Source: Litsea cubeba (Eukaryota > Streptophyta > Magnoliopsida > Laurales > Lauraceae). From it: a stretch of DNA of 64,000 nt. The translations under genes and the position numbers were made by a program. Below are positions 47,801-58,517 of this stretch, one piece after another; positions within the stretch are counted from its first letter, which is position 1, and each line of letters begins with the position of its first letter. Below the pieces are notes generated by a model. It saw only the letters and a list, made by a program, of their open reading frames with translations, made no database searches and was not told where the DNA came from. The stretch lies in NCBI GenBank assembly GCA_012931725.1, contig CM022944.1, positions 15,427,274-15,491,273 on the forward strand. The letters run 5' to 3'.

Positions 47801-49408
47801 GCAAACCTGACTCTGACAGCGGGGCAGGTTCCTCTAAGAAGCGAGCCCGCAGAAGTAAGAGGAGGAGGAGTCATCATCGCAGCAAGAGGCAGCATGAGGA
47901 CTCTCCTAACTTGGAAGTTCCTCTTACTATTAATGAGGATGTGCCAGTGGATGCTGACGAGCCTCCAGAGAAGAGAAGCCGAGAAGAAGAGACCGTCGGT
48001 GAAGGTATGATTCTTCCTTTTTCTCTTTCCATTTCTTTTCATGGGATTTTTTCCATGTTATGATTTGCTTCTTGTTTCTGCTTTTCTTCTTTTTTTTTTT
48101 AGCAGAGGAAGACTTGGTAATGCCTGAGGTCCCAACCGATGAGGTGGTGATGGATCCTGTTGAGGCACCTGAAGAAGAACCGAGGGACTCTGGAGTAGAT
48201 CCAGAATCTCCAATTGGTACGACTTCTTTTGCTCTTCTTTTTTTTTTTTTGTGACTTGGCTTGCTAACACATTTTTTTTTTGTCAGCTGACTTGCCACAG
48301 GGTTCTGATGACTTTGAACCATCGATGGACGCAAACGTTGATGATGCTTCCGATGAGTTCATGGAGGAAGAAAGTGTTCCGCCAGTCGTCGAAGAAGGTA
48401 TTTTGTAGTTATAACTCTGATAATGATTTTCAAACAGGGTCATATTCATACCTTTTTTGTGTTTCCTTTGCAGGTTTTGAAGTGGCAGAGGAGGATCCGT
48501 TGCTTCCAGAGCAAGAGATGCCAGAGGTTGATCCAGAGGTAGAGATTCCTGGGACCAGCTCTGACAATATTGAGGAGATTCCTCGCGCCGAGATTCCTTC
48601 CCGAGCTGGAGCAGCTTCAGCTGGAAAGAGTTCTTTTGTTACTCTTTCAACAGATGATGATATGAGTAGCCGACCAACGGAGTTGGGCGAATCTTCAGCT
48701 GGGCCATCTCTTCTTTTTGCGAAGAAGGTGGTGGTGCGAGTTCTGAGCTCTTGGATTGAGACTCTCCTTTCTGGGCACTTGGAAGCTGGATTTGGCATGA
48801 TCCAGCATGTGCAGGAGATTCTCAGTGATGCTGAAGAAGCTGGTACAGATGTCACAGGTGCCAGGGCGATCGTTGATAGGATCATTGCACTGGGTGACAA
48901 GTGGTTTGAGACCATGAGTTTGGCTGATGACCAGTTCTTCAAGGAGATGTTCCTGGACCGTGCTGATAAGGCTAAGTCTGACCTGGATGAGGCTACAGAA
49001 AGCAGGAAGCAGGCAGTCCGAAAAAGGAACTTAGAAGAGCTAGCCATCATCAGGCTGACGCATGACCTTAGCATCCTTGACAGGGAGGTCGATGAGGCCA
49101 GGAAACGTCTTGAGCATTTGCAGGCACAAGTCGCTGCCAAGTGGACTGCCATAATAGAGGCTCGCGACAGGGAGAGTGCCCTGATTCACCAGGTTGCAGA
49201 TGCCGAACGGGTTCTCAAAAGGAAGTCTGATGAGGATGAACAATGGCAAACTGCTCGAGGTAAGCTTCCTGGTGTAAGAGAAGGGGTACAGCCCACTCCA
49301 GCATCTCATGGCAAGTTCCTGAAGACGCGTGCCTTGGAATCCTTGACGGCTGAGGCTAAAAGTTTGCTTGGGGAGCTGAACTCTTGGCTGGAGACCATTT
49401 TTGATTGA
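44808..49408 (+). pseudogene. Antisense plant-mobile-domain-like gene of copy B, five exons, one frameshift
   Basis: Proposed exons: 44808-44817, 45504-48004, 48103-48216, 48287-48397, 48474-49408; all introns GT..AG and phase 1. The coding sum is 3671 nt, one short of 1224 codons, matching the single lesion: a T5 run near 46568-46572 where copy A has T6. Exon 2 resembles the plant mobile domain (FSLKELSAITGLPILG; then a long Trp/Phe-rich region with YWLGEAVFAGGD) and ends in a basic, probably nuclear-localising tail (KKRARRSKRRRSHHRSK). Exons 3-4 are acidic. Exon 5 is Glu/Lys/Arg-rich with likely coiled coil (LDEATESRKQAVRKRNLEE). Host PMD proteins (MAIN/MAIL1) act in transposon silencing and gene expression. 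Whether this one opposes silencing is inference. It lies antisense to, and converges on, pol. Confidence 0.72.
44818..45503 (+). other. Intron 1 of the copy B antisense gene
   Basis: Donor GTAAGT after ATGGCTTCAA, acceptor TTTTCAG. Contains T-rich tracts and the palindromes AGATCCGTACGGATCT (45006-45021) and GGCCGTACGGCC (45022-45033). The long Phe/Lys-rich reading frames inside are artefacts. Confidence 0.62.
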
Positions 49409-50877
49409 ACTCCTGTATATCATCCTTCTCTCTTTTTCTTTTTTTTTTGGTACCACTTGTATTTTTTTTGGTACTTATTTTTTTTGTAGTGCTTGTGAAC
49501 ACTTTCCTTTTTTTTTTGGTACCACATGTATTTTTTGGTACTTTTTTTTTTTGTAGTGCTTGTGAACACTTTCTTTTTTTTGTTATCCCTACGCTCACTT
49601 TAATCTTTTTGTGATAAAAGTAATTGCTAAATGGGATTTGATCAAAAGGTTGTCATTTTGTGAAAAATCTTTTGTCAAGTGATTGTTTTGGCATAAAAAC
49701 CAGGTTTTTTGTTTGTGGCGTGGAAGCCAATTTTGGCATGAGAGCCAGCTTTTCTTGTGGCATTGATAGCCGAGTTTTTTTTTGTGTGGCATCTATAGCC
49801 AATTTTGGTGGCATTGATAGCCGGTTTGTTTTGATGGCATTGATAGCCGGTTTTTGGTGGCATTGATAGCCTGTTTTGTTTTGGTGGCATTGATAGCCGG
49901 GTTTTTTGAAATCCAAGTTTTTTTTTTTTTTTGTGGCATTGATAGCCGGTTTTGTTTTTGGTGGCATTGATAGCCGGTTTGTGGCATTTATAGCCTGTTT
50001 GTGGCATTTATAGCCTGTTTTGATGGCATTTATAGCCGGTTTGGTTTTCAAAAAAATGCAAGTATCGACTAAAAGTCGCCTCCCTGCTGAATGTTCTTGC
50101 AAGTATCGATGGAATGTCGCATCCTTGCTCATTCGGTTGCGAGTATCGATGGAATGTCGCATCCTCGCGGATTTGGGTGCAAGTATCGATGGAATGTCGC
50201 ATCCTTGCTTTTCAAAAATTTTGGTTTTGCGGGTACTGACTTGATGTCGTTTCCCCACGATTTTTGAAATTTGTGGTTTTTTTCGAACCTTTGGGTTATG
50301 GATATCAACTGAAATGTTGCGTCTCCATAGTTTTTTAGTTTTTTTCGAACCTTTGAAATTTGGGTTGTGGATATCAACTGAAATGTTGCATCTCCACAGT
50401 TTTGGATTTTGCAAGTATCGACGAAATGTCGCTTCCCTGCGATTTTGGAAGTGTCGAACGTGGTTCGCTTGCTTCCGATTTGTGCGAGTATCGACTAAGC
50501 GTCGCTTCCTCGCGGTTTTCGAAAAAACCATTTTTTTTTGTTTTGTTTAAAGACACGAGGGTCATAAGTTTTGACCTAAAACCATTTTGGCAGTAAAAGG
50601 CAGGGTGGACTAGGGTGGAAATCCCTGAATCCGGATTTTGTTTCAAACCATGAATTTTGGGTTCAAGGGTTGAAAATTTTGGTCAAGTTAGGGAAAGGTT
50701 CCTAAACTTGGATTTTTTTTTTGAACAATGAAACGATGAAAGTAAGCATTGTTTTAGATTTCTAGAAATTTCAATATTTGATATGAAAATTCTAAAAAAA
50801 GGGTGGGTTTAGCGAGCGTGTACCTGGAAACCGGTTTTGGCCGTACAGGCATTGCTCTTACCCAGTTGGGTAAGTCT
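49409..50877. repeat. 3' repeat zone of copy B
   Basis: No gene. From left: GGTACCACTTGT / TAGTGCTTGTGAACAC repeats (49440-49575); GGCATTGATAGCCGGTTT minisatellite with about 13 units (49690-50045); a CAAGTATCGATGGAATGTCG array (50050-50220) grading into looser copies to 50520; then unique sequence to the end of pol. Transcripts of pol and the antisense gene should both end here. Confidence 0.82.
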
Positions 50878-53800
50878 TCAAGGGTAGTACCACTTTAAGA
50901 ACTTGCCATTGATGGGCAGCATACATCTGTCACCTTCCATGTTTAGGAGTGCGTATGCGCCGTTAGAGAAAACCTTGTCGATGACGTAGGGTCCCTCCCA
51001 TTTTGGCTCAAATTTGCCTTTGGACTTGTGAGCGAAGACCATTGGTCTTTTTATCGCAAGAACCAAGTCACTCTTTTTGTAGGCGCGTTGCCTGATCTTT
51101 TTATCGAAAGATCCTGCCATACGTGCTTGGTAAAGTTCAATGCTTTGTTGAGCTTCGAGCCGTCTCTCATCGAGATTGTCCAGCTCATGGAGTCGCAATT
51201 TGACATTGCTTTCTTGAGTCATGTCATTTTGCAAGGATACCCTCAAGGAAGGAATTTGTACTTCCAAGGGCACGACAGCTTCGCATCCATAGACCAAGGA
51301 GAATGGTGTGCTATGGGTTGGTCCTCGAACGGTAGTTCGATAGGCCCACAAAGCTTCAGACATTTTGTCGCTCCAGTCTCTTTTGCGACTAGAGACCATT
51401 TTTTTGAGGATTTTGCAGAGTGTCTTGTTGAAAGCTTCTGCTAACCCGTTTGCTGCCGGATTGTATGGAGTCGAAGGACAGCTTTGAATTTTGTATTTGT
51501 CGCAGAACCTGTAGAATCGATGATCCCGGAACTGTGGTCCGTTATCATGGACGAATCTTTTGGGTATGCCGAAACGACAAATGATGTTGGTGCGTAGGAA
51601 GTGAAGGACTGATGAGGTCTTCATTTCGTTAAACGCAAATGCTTCTGACCACTTGGAGAAATAATCTGTAGCGGCGAAGATGAAGCGATGACCTTTGCTT
51701 GAAGGGGGAGAAATAGGACCTATGATGTCCATACCCCAGGCTTCGAAAGGCCATGAGATCGCTGTAGGATGTAGCCATTCTGGAGGCATGTGAATGTAAT
51801 CTCCATGAACTTGGCATTGTTGGCAGCGCTTAGCAAATTGCATTGCATCAGCTACCATGGTAGGCCAGTAATATCCTAACCTTTTTATCTGATCATAGAG
51901 CTTAGGTCCAGCCTGATGAGCTCCGCAAAGACCAGCATGAACTTCTTTGAGTGTTTCTTCAGCCTCTTGTTGTGACAAGCAGCGTAGAAGTACTCCGTTG
52001 AAGGATTTCCTGTAAAGGATTTTTGAAGGAATATCCAAATGGAAGCTTGGGGTTCGCCTTTGGATGCTTACCCGCTCTTTTGGATCTTCAGGTAGGATTC
52101 CGAACATAATGTAATCAATGAACGGATCCTTCCAGTCGCTAATTGAAGTTTGAAGGATTGAAATCCGACTTCCGACCACTTGGTGGCATTCAGCAACTGC
52201 TTGGTGTGTGTTAAGAGGAGGAAGGATTCTCCTTTCACACACTGTGATTTGCATGTTTTTCCCCTTCCTGGATTGCCATGGATGCGGCAAGTCCGGCTAG
52301 GGCATCTGCACGTATGTTTTCACCTCTACGAATGTGGGTGATGTGACAGATGTCAAACTTTTGCAGAAGTGATTGTGCCTTGTTGTAGTAGGGCAACAAA
52401 TCTGGCTTCCTGACTTCAAATTTCTGATTCATCTGGTTGACGATCAGTTGAGAGTCTCCAAAGACTTCCAGCATGGTGATACCGGATTCGATGGCGAGTT
52501 CCAATCCTAAGATCAGAGCTTGATATTCAGCTGCATTGTTTGTGCATGGTTCCAGTAGCGAGAAAGCGTGTGGAATCATGTATTTGTCGGGGCTAACAAA
52601 GAGGATGCCAACTCCCGAGATCAGCTGTCTTTTTTCATTTGTCCTGGTTGCACCGTCAAAGTACATGTCCCAGGAGGCACTTTGTGAGAAAGTCTCCACA
52701 TTGTAGACTGGTTCGTCTGGGAGATCATCTCTGAGTGGAGAATCTTTAGGCAATGGATGCTCTGCGAGGAAGTCCGCTAGAGCTTGCCCTTTGATTGCTT
52801 TTTGTGGTACATACCTAATATCAAATTGTGACAGAAGGATGGACCATTTTGCCAGTCGAGCATTGAGAGAACCTGCCTTTGTGACAAGGACCTTCAAGAG
52901 GTTGACCCTCGAGACTAGGTAGACTGTGTTGGAAAGCAAGTAGTGACGCAGCTTTTGTACGGCGAACATCACTGCAAGACATTCTTTTTCGACTGGAGAG
53001 TAGCGTTTGCTCTGCACCTACTAGCATGCGGCTGAGGTAATATAGAGCAGCTTCTTTTCTTTGATCATTTTCTTAAGCAAGCAGAGCCCCCCAGAGAGTG
53101 ATCAAGGGCTCTTGTATACAAGATGAATGGTTTTCCAGTGGTAGGAGCAGCTAACACTGGAGGTTTTGTCAGGTATGACTTGATGTCTTGGAAAGCAGCT
53201 TCACAGTCAGCATCCCAGACAAAGTTTACACCTTTTTTCATCAATCGGGAGAATGGACGGCATTTCCCCGAAAGATTGGAGATGAACCGTCTGATGTAGG
53301 CCAATCTCCCTTGAAGCCCTTTGAGTTCTCTCAAGGTTCTTGGAGAGGGCATTTCTAGAATGGCTTTGACTTTTATGGGGTCAAGCTCTATTCCAGCTTT
53401 CCGAACTAAGAATCCGAGGAACTTACCCGACGAGACGCCGAAGAAGCATTTCAATGGGTTCATTCGCAGTTTGTGTTTGCGAAGCCGGAGGAAGACTTCT
53501 CGAAGGTTTTCGAGATGATCTTCTTTTCTTTTGCTTTTGACGGCGAGGTCATCAACGTAACATTCAACCGTCTTGTGCTGCATATCTTGGAATATTTTCA
53601 TCATAGCCCTCTGATATGTGGCACCAGCATTCTTCAGACCAAATGGCATGACAGTGTAACAATACATGCCAAATGGGGTTCGAAAGGATGTATGTTTTTC
53701 ATCCTCAGGATGCATCTTTATCTGATTGTAGCCAGAGAAACCATCCATGAATGTCATTCGCTCGAATCCACAGGTATTATCAATCATTACCTCTGGTATG

Positions 53801-56758
53801 GGGAGCGGAAATTCATCTTTTGGGCATGCGCCATTCAGGTCTCTATAGTCAATACAGACCCTGATCTGCCCATTTTTCTTTGTCACGGGGACAATGTTGG
53901 CCAACCATTCAGGATGTTGTTCCTCACGGATGAAGCCGACGCTTTTGAGTTTTTGAACTTCTTGTTCAATTTTATCCATCACATCTGGACGGAATCTTCT
54001 TTGGCCTTGCTTGACAGGCTTGATGTCTTCTTGAAGATTGAGTTTGTGAACTGCTATTTTGGGGTCTAAGCCTGGCATTTCAGCGTAGGACCATGCAAAG
54101 CAATCAACGAACTCACGAAAAAAAGCGATATACTCGGGTAACTCATCATCCTTTATATTCTTGCTTATGAATATAGGACGTGGGTTATCTGGTGTTCCCA
54201 AGTCTATCTTTTGAACAGGATCTTCTGTTGGAAGGTTCGAAGGTGGTTCCTCCACAATATTTTCGGAGGCTTCCAGCTCAACGAAACCTTCTGGGGTTTC
54301 AAGGGCATTTCCAGACCAAGGTTTTGTTCCTTTCCACGGGTCTTCTTGATCGGTAATTTTCCCAAGGCTTGCTATGAGATGATCCCAATCGCCTGTTGAA
54401 ACCGAGTCGAAGTAGGCTACTTCTTTTGGAGATGAGGGTTCTTCTGGGTCAGAAGTCCACACGTCTGTGCCATCGGACAACTCCTCTTCATTTTCGGAGA
54501 AATCATGCCAATTGGATGAGCTTCCTGGATCTTTGTCAGGTGACTCATCAAAGAGATATCCAGGGAGATCGATGTCTTCATGGACTTGAGATGTTGAGGC
54601 TTGGTCAGTATATTGACTTTTAAACCTTTGTGTCAACTGTCTCAAGGGAGTGTCAGGATCATACCCTAACCCGTGTGAAGACTTTTCTACATAGCCGTAG
54701 AGTCTCCAATCTTCCAGCTGGCTTTTGGTCAAGACGGGCCCCAATGGCGTGAGAATACCGCGTCCTTCTCCCAAACCGACTGGGTTTTGAGCGTCATAGC
54801 CCATTTTCTTCATGATAGCTTGTGCCACAGAACTGTATAAGGATAGTTGAGGCATACCTTTATTTTGAAAAGGTTCAAGCATGGAGTTTGATGAAGAAGC
54901 ATCCGATCTATGGAAGAAGATCGGCTTTTCCTTTGCTGAAGTTGCTGGAACAACGAAGGAAGCTGATGTAGGATCTTCTATGTCAGAAGTTGTCTCCATT
55001 GGAGTAAGAGCAGGCTGAACTTGCTGAGTGTCAGCTTGGCTTGACGATGTGTCGTCTTCTGGCTCTGAATCCGAGTCCGTGTCTTGCATGATAGACACGA
55101 AAGAGACAACAAATTTGCCCCCAGGCTTTTGTTTTGCCTTCTTCACTTTAGTTGTGATGACCAAAGGCTTTGAAGATTTGAGTGAGATGATGAAGGGAGT
55201 TTGCATGCTCTCTTCAGATTTACCGGATGGTTTGTTTTCTTCCGGTGATTGTTGAGGAGCTTTGCCTTTATCTTTCTGGAGATTTTCGGCAAAGGGTGCT
55301 GTGTGCTTCTCCTCTTCTTCTTTTTCACCTTCATACATCTGTGAGTCTGCGAAGTGGATTTCTTTACCTTTGAAGGGTTTTCTGTCCGCAAAGACTCGAT
55401 GTATCATGCCGTCGTCGCCAACAAACTTGATGCATTGATGTAGAGTTGAAGGGACAACACCATTCTCATGGATCCAAGGGCGTCCGAGAAGGATGTTGAA
55501 GCATGAAGGGGTCTTTATTGCATACACTGTGACCTCAGAGATAAGATCACCGATCTGCAATTTGAACCTGATTTTGCCGATAGGCCTTTGAGTACTCCCA
55601 TCGTATCCAAAGATAGATACAGATGTGTGGCTCAGCTTGCTGGGTGGGATGCCCAACTCTTCAAGAGCCGATGTGGAGATGAGGTTGAGTGCAGAACCTG
55701 GGTCGATCTGAACTCTATGCATAGGCATTTCCTTGATATACCCTGTGAAGTACAGGGGTCGGTTATGCCTGGTTTCGCCAAGTAGGAGGTCATCCTTTGT
55801 GAAGGCGATGGTTGCACTGGCTGCTTTTTTAACCGAGAGGCATTCAATGCATGATCCCTCAGTTTTCTTCTTTTCTCCCTTTGAGGAGGCTTCTGAGTTT
55901 TTGACCCGGTAATCCATTTCAATTTGGAGGACTTGCGGGGCATGTTTGTCGACATCCTCATTTAGCTTTTGTAATTCCGAAATGAGATTATCACGAGTGT
56001 GCGGAGACATTCGCAACAAATCTAGGATGTGCAGACGTGCAGGTATGTGCTTGAAATGTTCAATCAAGTCATACTTGAAAGCCTCCTTAGGGCCTGCATG
56101 TTCATCATTGTTGCCACTAGGGGCGCTTACAACATCTTTTCCCGAAGGATTTACATATGTAAAGGAAGATTGGTTGTAATTTTTGTGGTAGTCCCGGCCA
56201 GAGCGGGTGCCTCTACCAACTTCGAGAGCTTCTTGAGAAGGGTCTTCGTTTGGAAGATTGTCTTCAGGATCAAGAGGCTGTCGTTTTTCATTTGCTGAGG
56301 ATGTATCAGCAGCAGAGTTACCATCCTCAGTGATTGTGTTGCATGGAGCATTTTCCGGGAACAAGTCCTGAACAGCATCCAGCAATCTTTCTTCTTCGTT
56401 GACTAATTCATCGTCCCAAGCATCAATGGCTGGGAATTCTTCAGTCAGGAAGGGTGTGAACTTTGAAGTCACAGTCTCAGGAGAAGAAACCTGAGAGGGT
56501 GTCATCTCAGTGAAGGTCACATGAGACGAGGTGGCTCCAGAAGATATATTGCTAGGCGTCGCCGGAGTGTAAGTGTCCTCATCAGACGATGCCTCGGAAG
56601 AGCTATAATCCCGAATTATAACATTACAGGAAGCTCTGACGGGAGACGTTGCCTGATCGGAGTCAGACTCATCCTCGGATGTGAGAGGATCGTCTATCCA
56701 GCAATTTTCTCCATTTTCAGGAGTTAAGGGAGGATGTACCTGGTGGTCTTCAGGGACT
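50878..56758 (-). pseudogene. pol: pol of copy B: protease, G-patch, RT, RNase H, second RNase H, integrase
   Basis: On the minus strand: acidic linker (56758-56000), protease near 55420-55720 with IDPGSALNL, spacer, G-patch-like motif near 54690-54815 (MGYDAQNPVGLGEGRG, later HGLGYDP), reverse transcriptase near 53340-54010 with YVDDLAVKS, RNase H near 52790-53230, second RNase H near 52260-52680 (MYFDGATR, VFGDSQLIVNQMN, RGENIRADALAGLA), integrase 50878-51960 (GAHQ...CQQCQ, MDIIGP, HDNGPQF, GLAEAF), ending FLKWYYP. Large frames 53065-56520 and 50878-52290 are intact. Breaks are extra bases in a C6 run near 53090, T3 near 53011 and T5 near 52258, plus CC near 56789 at the gag side. Copy A lacks these. 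Confidence 0.9.
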
Positions 56759-58516
56759 TCAGGCTCTGGATTGCGAGGAGGCTCGTTGACCGCGTTCTTG
56801 CTCTTGTTCTAGAGCGAGTCGCTGCAAGATCCTTGCATATTCTTCGAGATCAGGTATGGGAGCCGGATCTTCTTCTTCATCATCTCTTTGTGGCTCAACA
56901 TTGTTGATTTCCACTGGAGTAATGAGAGGTGCTGGGTTAGCAGCATTTTCTTGTACAGCTTCTTGGTCTTCTTCATCATCAGACCAGGATCCTTGTGGCT
57001 GTAGGGGGTTATACCAGATTACTGGCATAGGATGAGACTCAGGAACCCATTCTTCATCGGAGAGATATTCTCCTGTTTCAAGGGATTCCTCCCACTCATC
57101 CGTGTAGTTGGGTTCGAATCCATCATCGGTGTCGCTGGACTCGTATCCATCAATGGAGAATCCAACTACCGAATTGCAAGAGTATGATGCCTCCTGCATG
57201 GCTTCTTTAAATTGAGGTGGCATGAAATAACTGAGAGTGAATTTCCTTACCCCCTTTGAAGTCTCTGGAAGGGATGTTTTTGTTACCTCCAGTGAAGCGG
57301 TAGAGGAAGCCTCTGCCTTTTCTTTGACCTCTAGTTTTGGCTGGGTCTTCTCTTGCCGTTTGAGCTTGAGGAGATGTTTCCTAGCCTGCCTTCGCTGTTG
57401 AGCTGTAGGCTTTGTTTTCACGACCTCCCAATTTTCATCTTCCAGGAGATCGGGATGTACCCATATCGGTTGTCCGTCTGGTGTCGGGTAAGGAACCAGT
57501 TCCTCGGACGCTTGGATTGAGTTTATCACCTTGAAGGAAGTAGTGATCTTCTTTTTCGGTGATTTTGATGTTTGTCCACATGTCACCATGTTGACGGAGG
57601 CAGACCCATAGTTTTTGTCAAAGGTGATGACTCCGTTTTTCCACATCTCATTTATTTTCTCTCTCACAACGAAGCATTGATTGAGAGGATGCGAGATCAT
57701 CTGGTGGTATGGACAGTACCGAGGATCGTTGGTTTTGCCAACATCACCCGGTCTTTTTGGTTCAGGCAAGGTGAGCTTGCTGTTCGCCACAAGAGCCCCG
57801 AAGATTTCATCAACATCTTCATCAAACGGGTATTTCTTCTCTACTCGTTCTTTGAAGGCGTCCGAGAGTTCAGGTCTCTTACCAACAGCTTTGTTTTCAG
57901 CTTTCTTTGGTGGCTGAGGAGCTGACTTGGTCTGCACATTGAGGACCTCTTTCTTCTTTGGTTTAGAGGTTGCAATGGCGGTTGGCTCTTTTCTTGATGA
58001 TTTCTGACTGTTGAGGTCTTTAATCACCGTTTCAGCTTCCATGGAAGCTTCTAGGAGTTCTCCCAGGTTTTTTGATTTGTTGCCGATGATCATGGAGCGG
58101 ATTCTGGCTCTCATGTTGTTTCGGCAGATGTCGACTAGCGACGCCTGTGGCAATACATCAGAGCATTTGTATGCCATTGCTTTCCACTTGTGAATGAAGT
58201 CATATGTTGATTCATTCTCCCCCTGTTTTAGGCTGCACAGCTGAGCCATAGTAGCGGGGTGATCCTCACCTTTGAAGTGAGTCAGGAAGCGTGTCTCTAG
58301 CATGGCCCAGTTTTGGATTGAGTCCTCCGGCAGAGTGGAGTACCAATCGAAGGCCGTACCTTTTAGGGTACTTGCAAAGAGGCGAATCTTGAGTGCATCT
58401 TGATCCGCGATAGCTCCCGTCAAGATCTTAAAGTGGATGACGTGCTGTCTAGCTGATCCTTTCCCCGTATATGTTTGGAGAGTAGGATGCTTGAATTTAG
58501 TGGGGAACGGGACCGA
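56759..58516 (-). pseudogene. gag: gag of copy B, 5' truncated
   Basis: Open from the junction at 58516 to the stop at 56759. Gag domain near 57990-58400 (TLKGTAFDWYSTLPEDSIQNW), basic linker, zinc-knuckle-like YCPYHQMISHPLNQC near 57680-57725, then acidic C-terminus. An extra C near 56789 ends the frame; without it the frame would run on into pol, as in many Tat elements. The N-terminus and initiator ATG are lost at the junction with element C. Confidence 0.87.
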
Positions 58517-58517
58517 G
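58516..58517. other. Breakpoint: copy B gag joined to element C gag
   Basis: Left of it is minus-strand copy B gag; right of it the sequence equals 39260 onward (GTCTTCAATGCAATGAAGG). No repeat or target duplication is seen at the joint. A chimeric frame starting at 58475 reads through it. Confidence 0.8.

Larger units (their letters stand above)
41247..58516 (-). mobile_element. Family 1 retrotransposon copy B, nested in element C, 5' end missing
   Basis: Read on the minus strand: partial gag (58516-56759), pol (56758-50878), repeat zone, antisense gene (44808-49408, + strand), promoter repeats, purine tract and 3' LTR (43615-41247). The 5' LTR, PBS and first part of gag are absent; at 58516 the sequence changes abruptly to element C gag in + orientation. 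gag-pol from 58516 to 50878 is 7639 nt and needs just four 1-bp homopolymer corrections to be one frame, so this copy is much less damaged than copy A. Confidence 0.92.

Noticed and set aside
53473..54069. 198-codon + strand frame opposite pol
   Set aside because: Shadow of the reverse transcriptase frame, and equally present opposite copy A.
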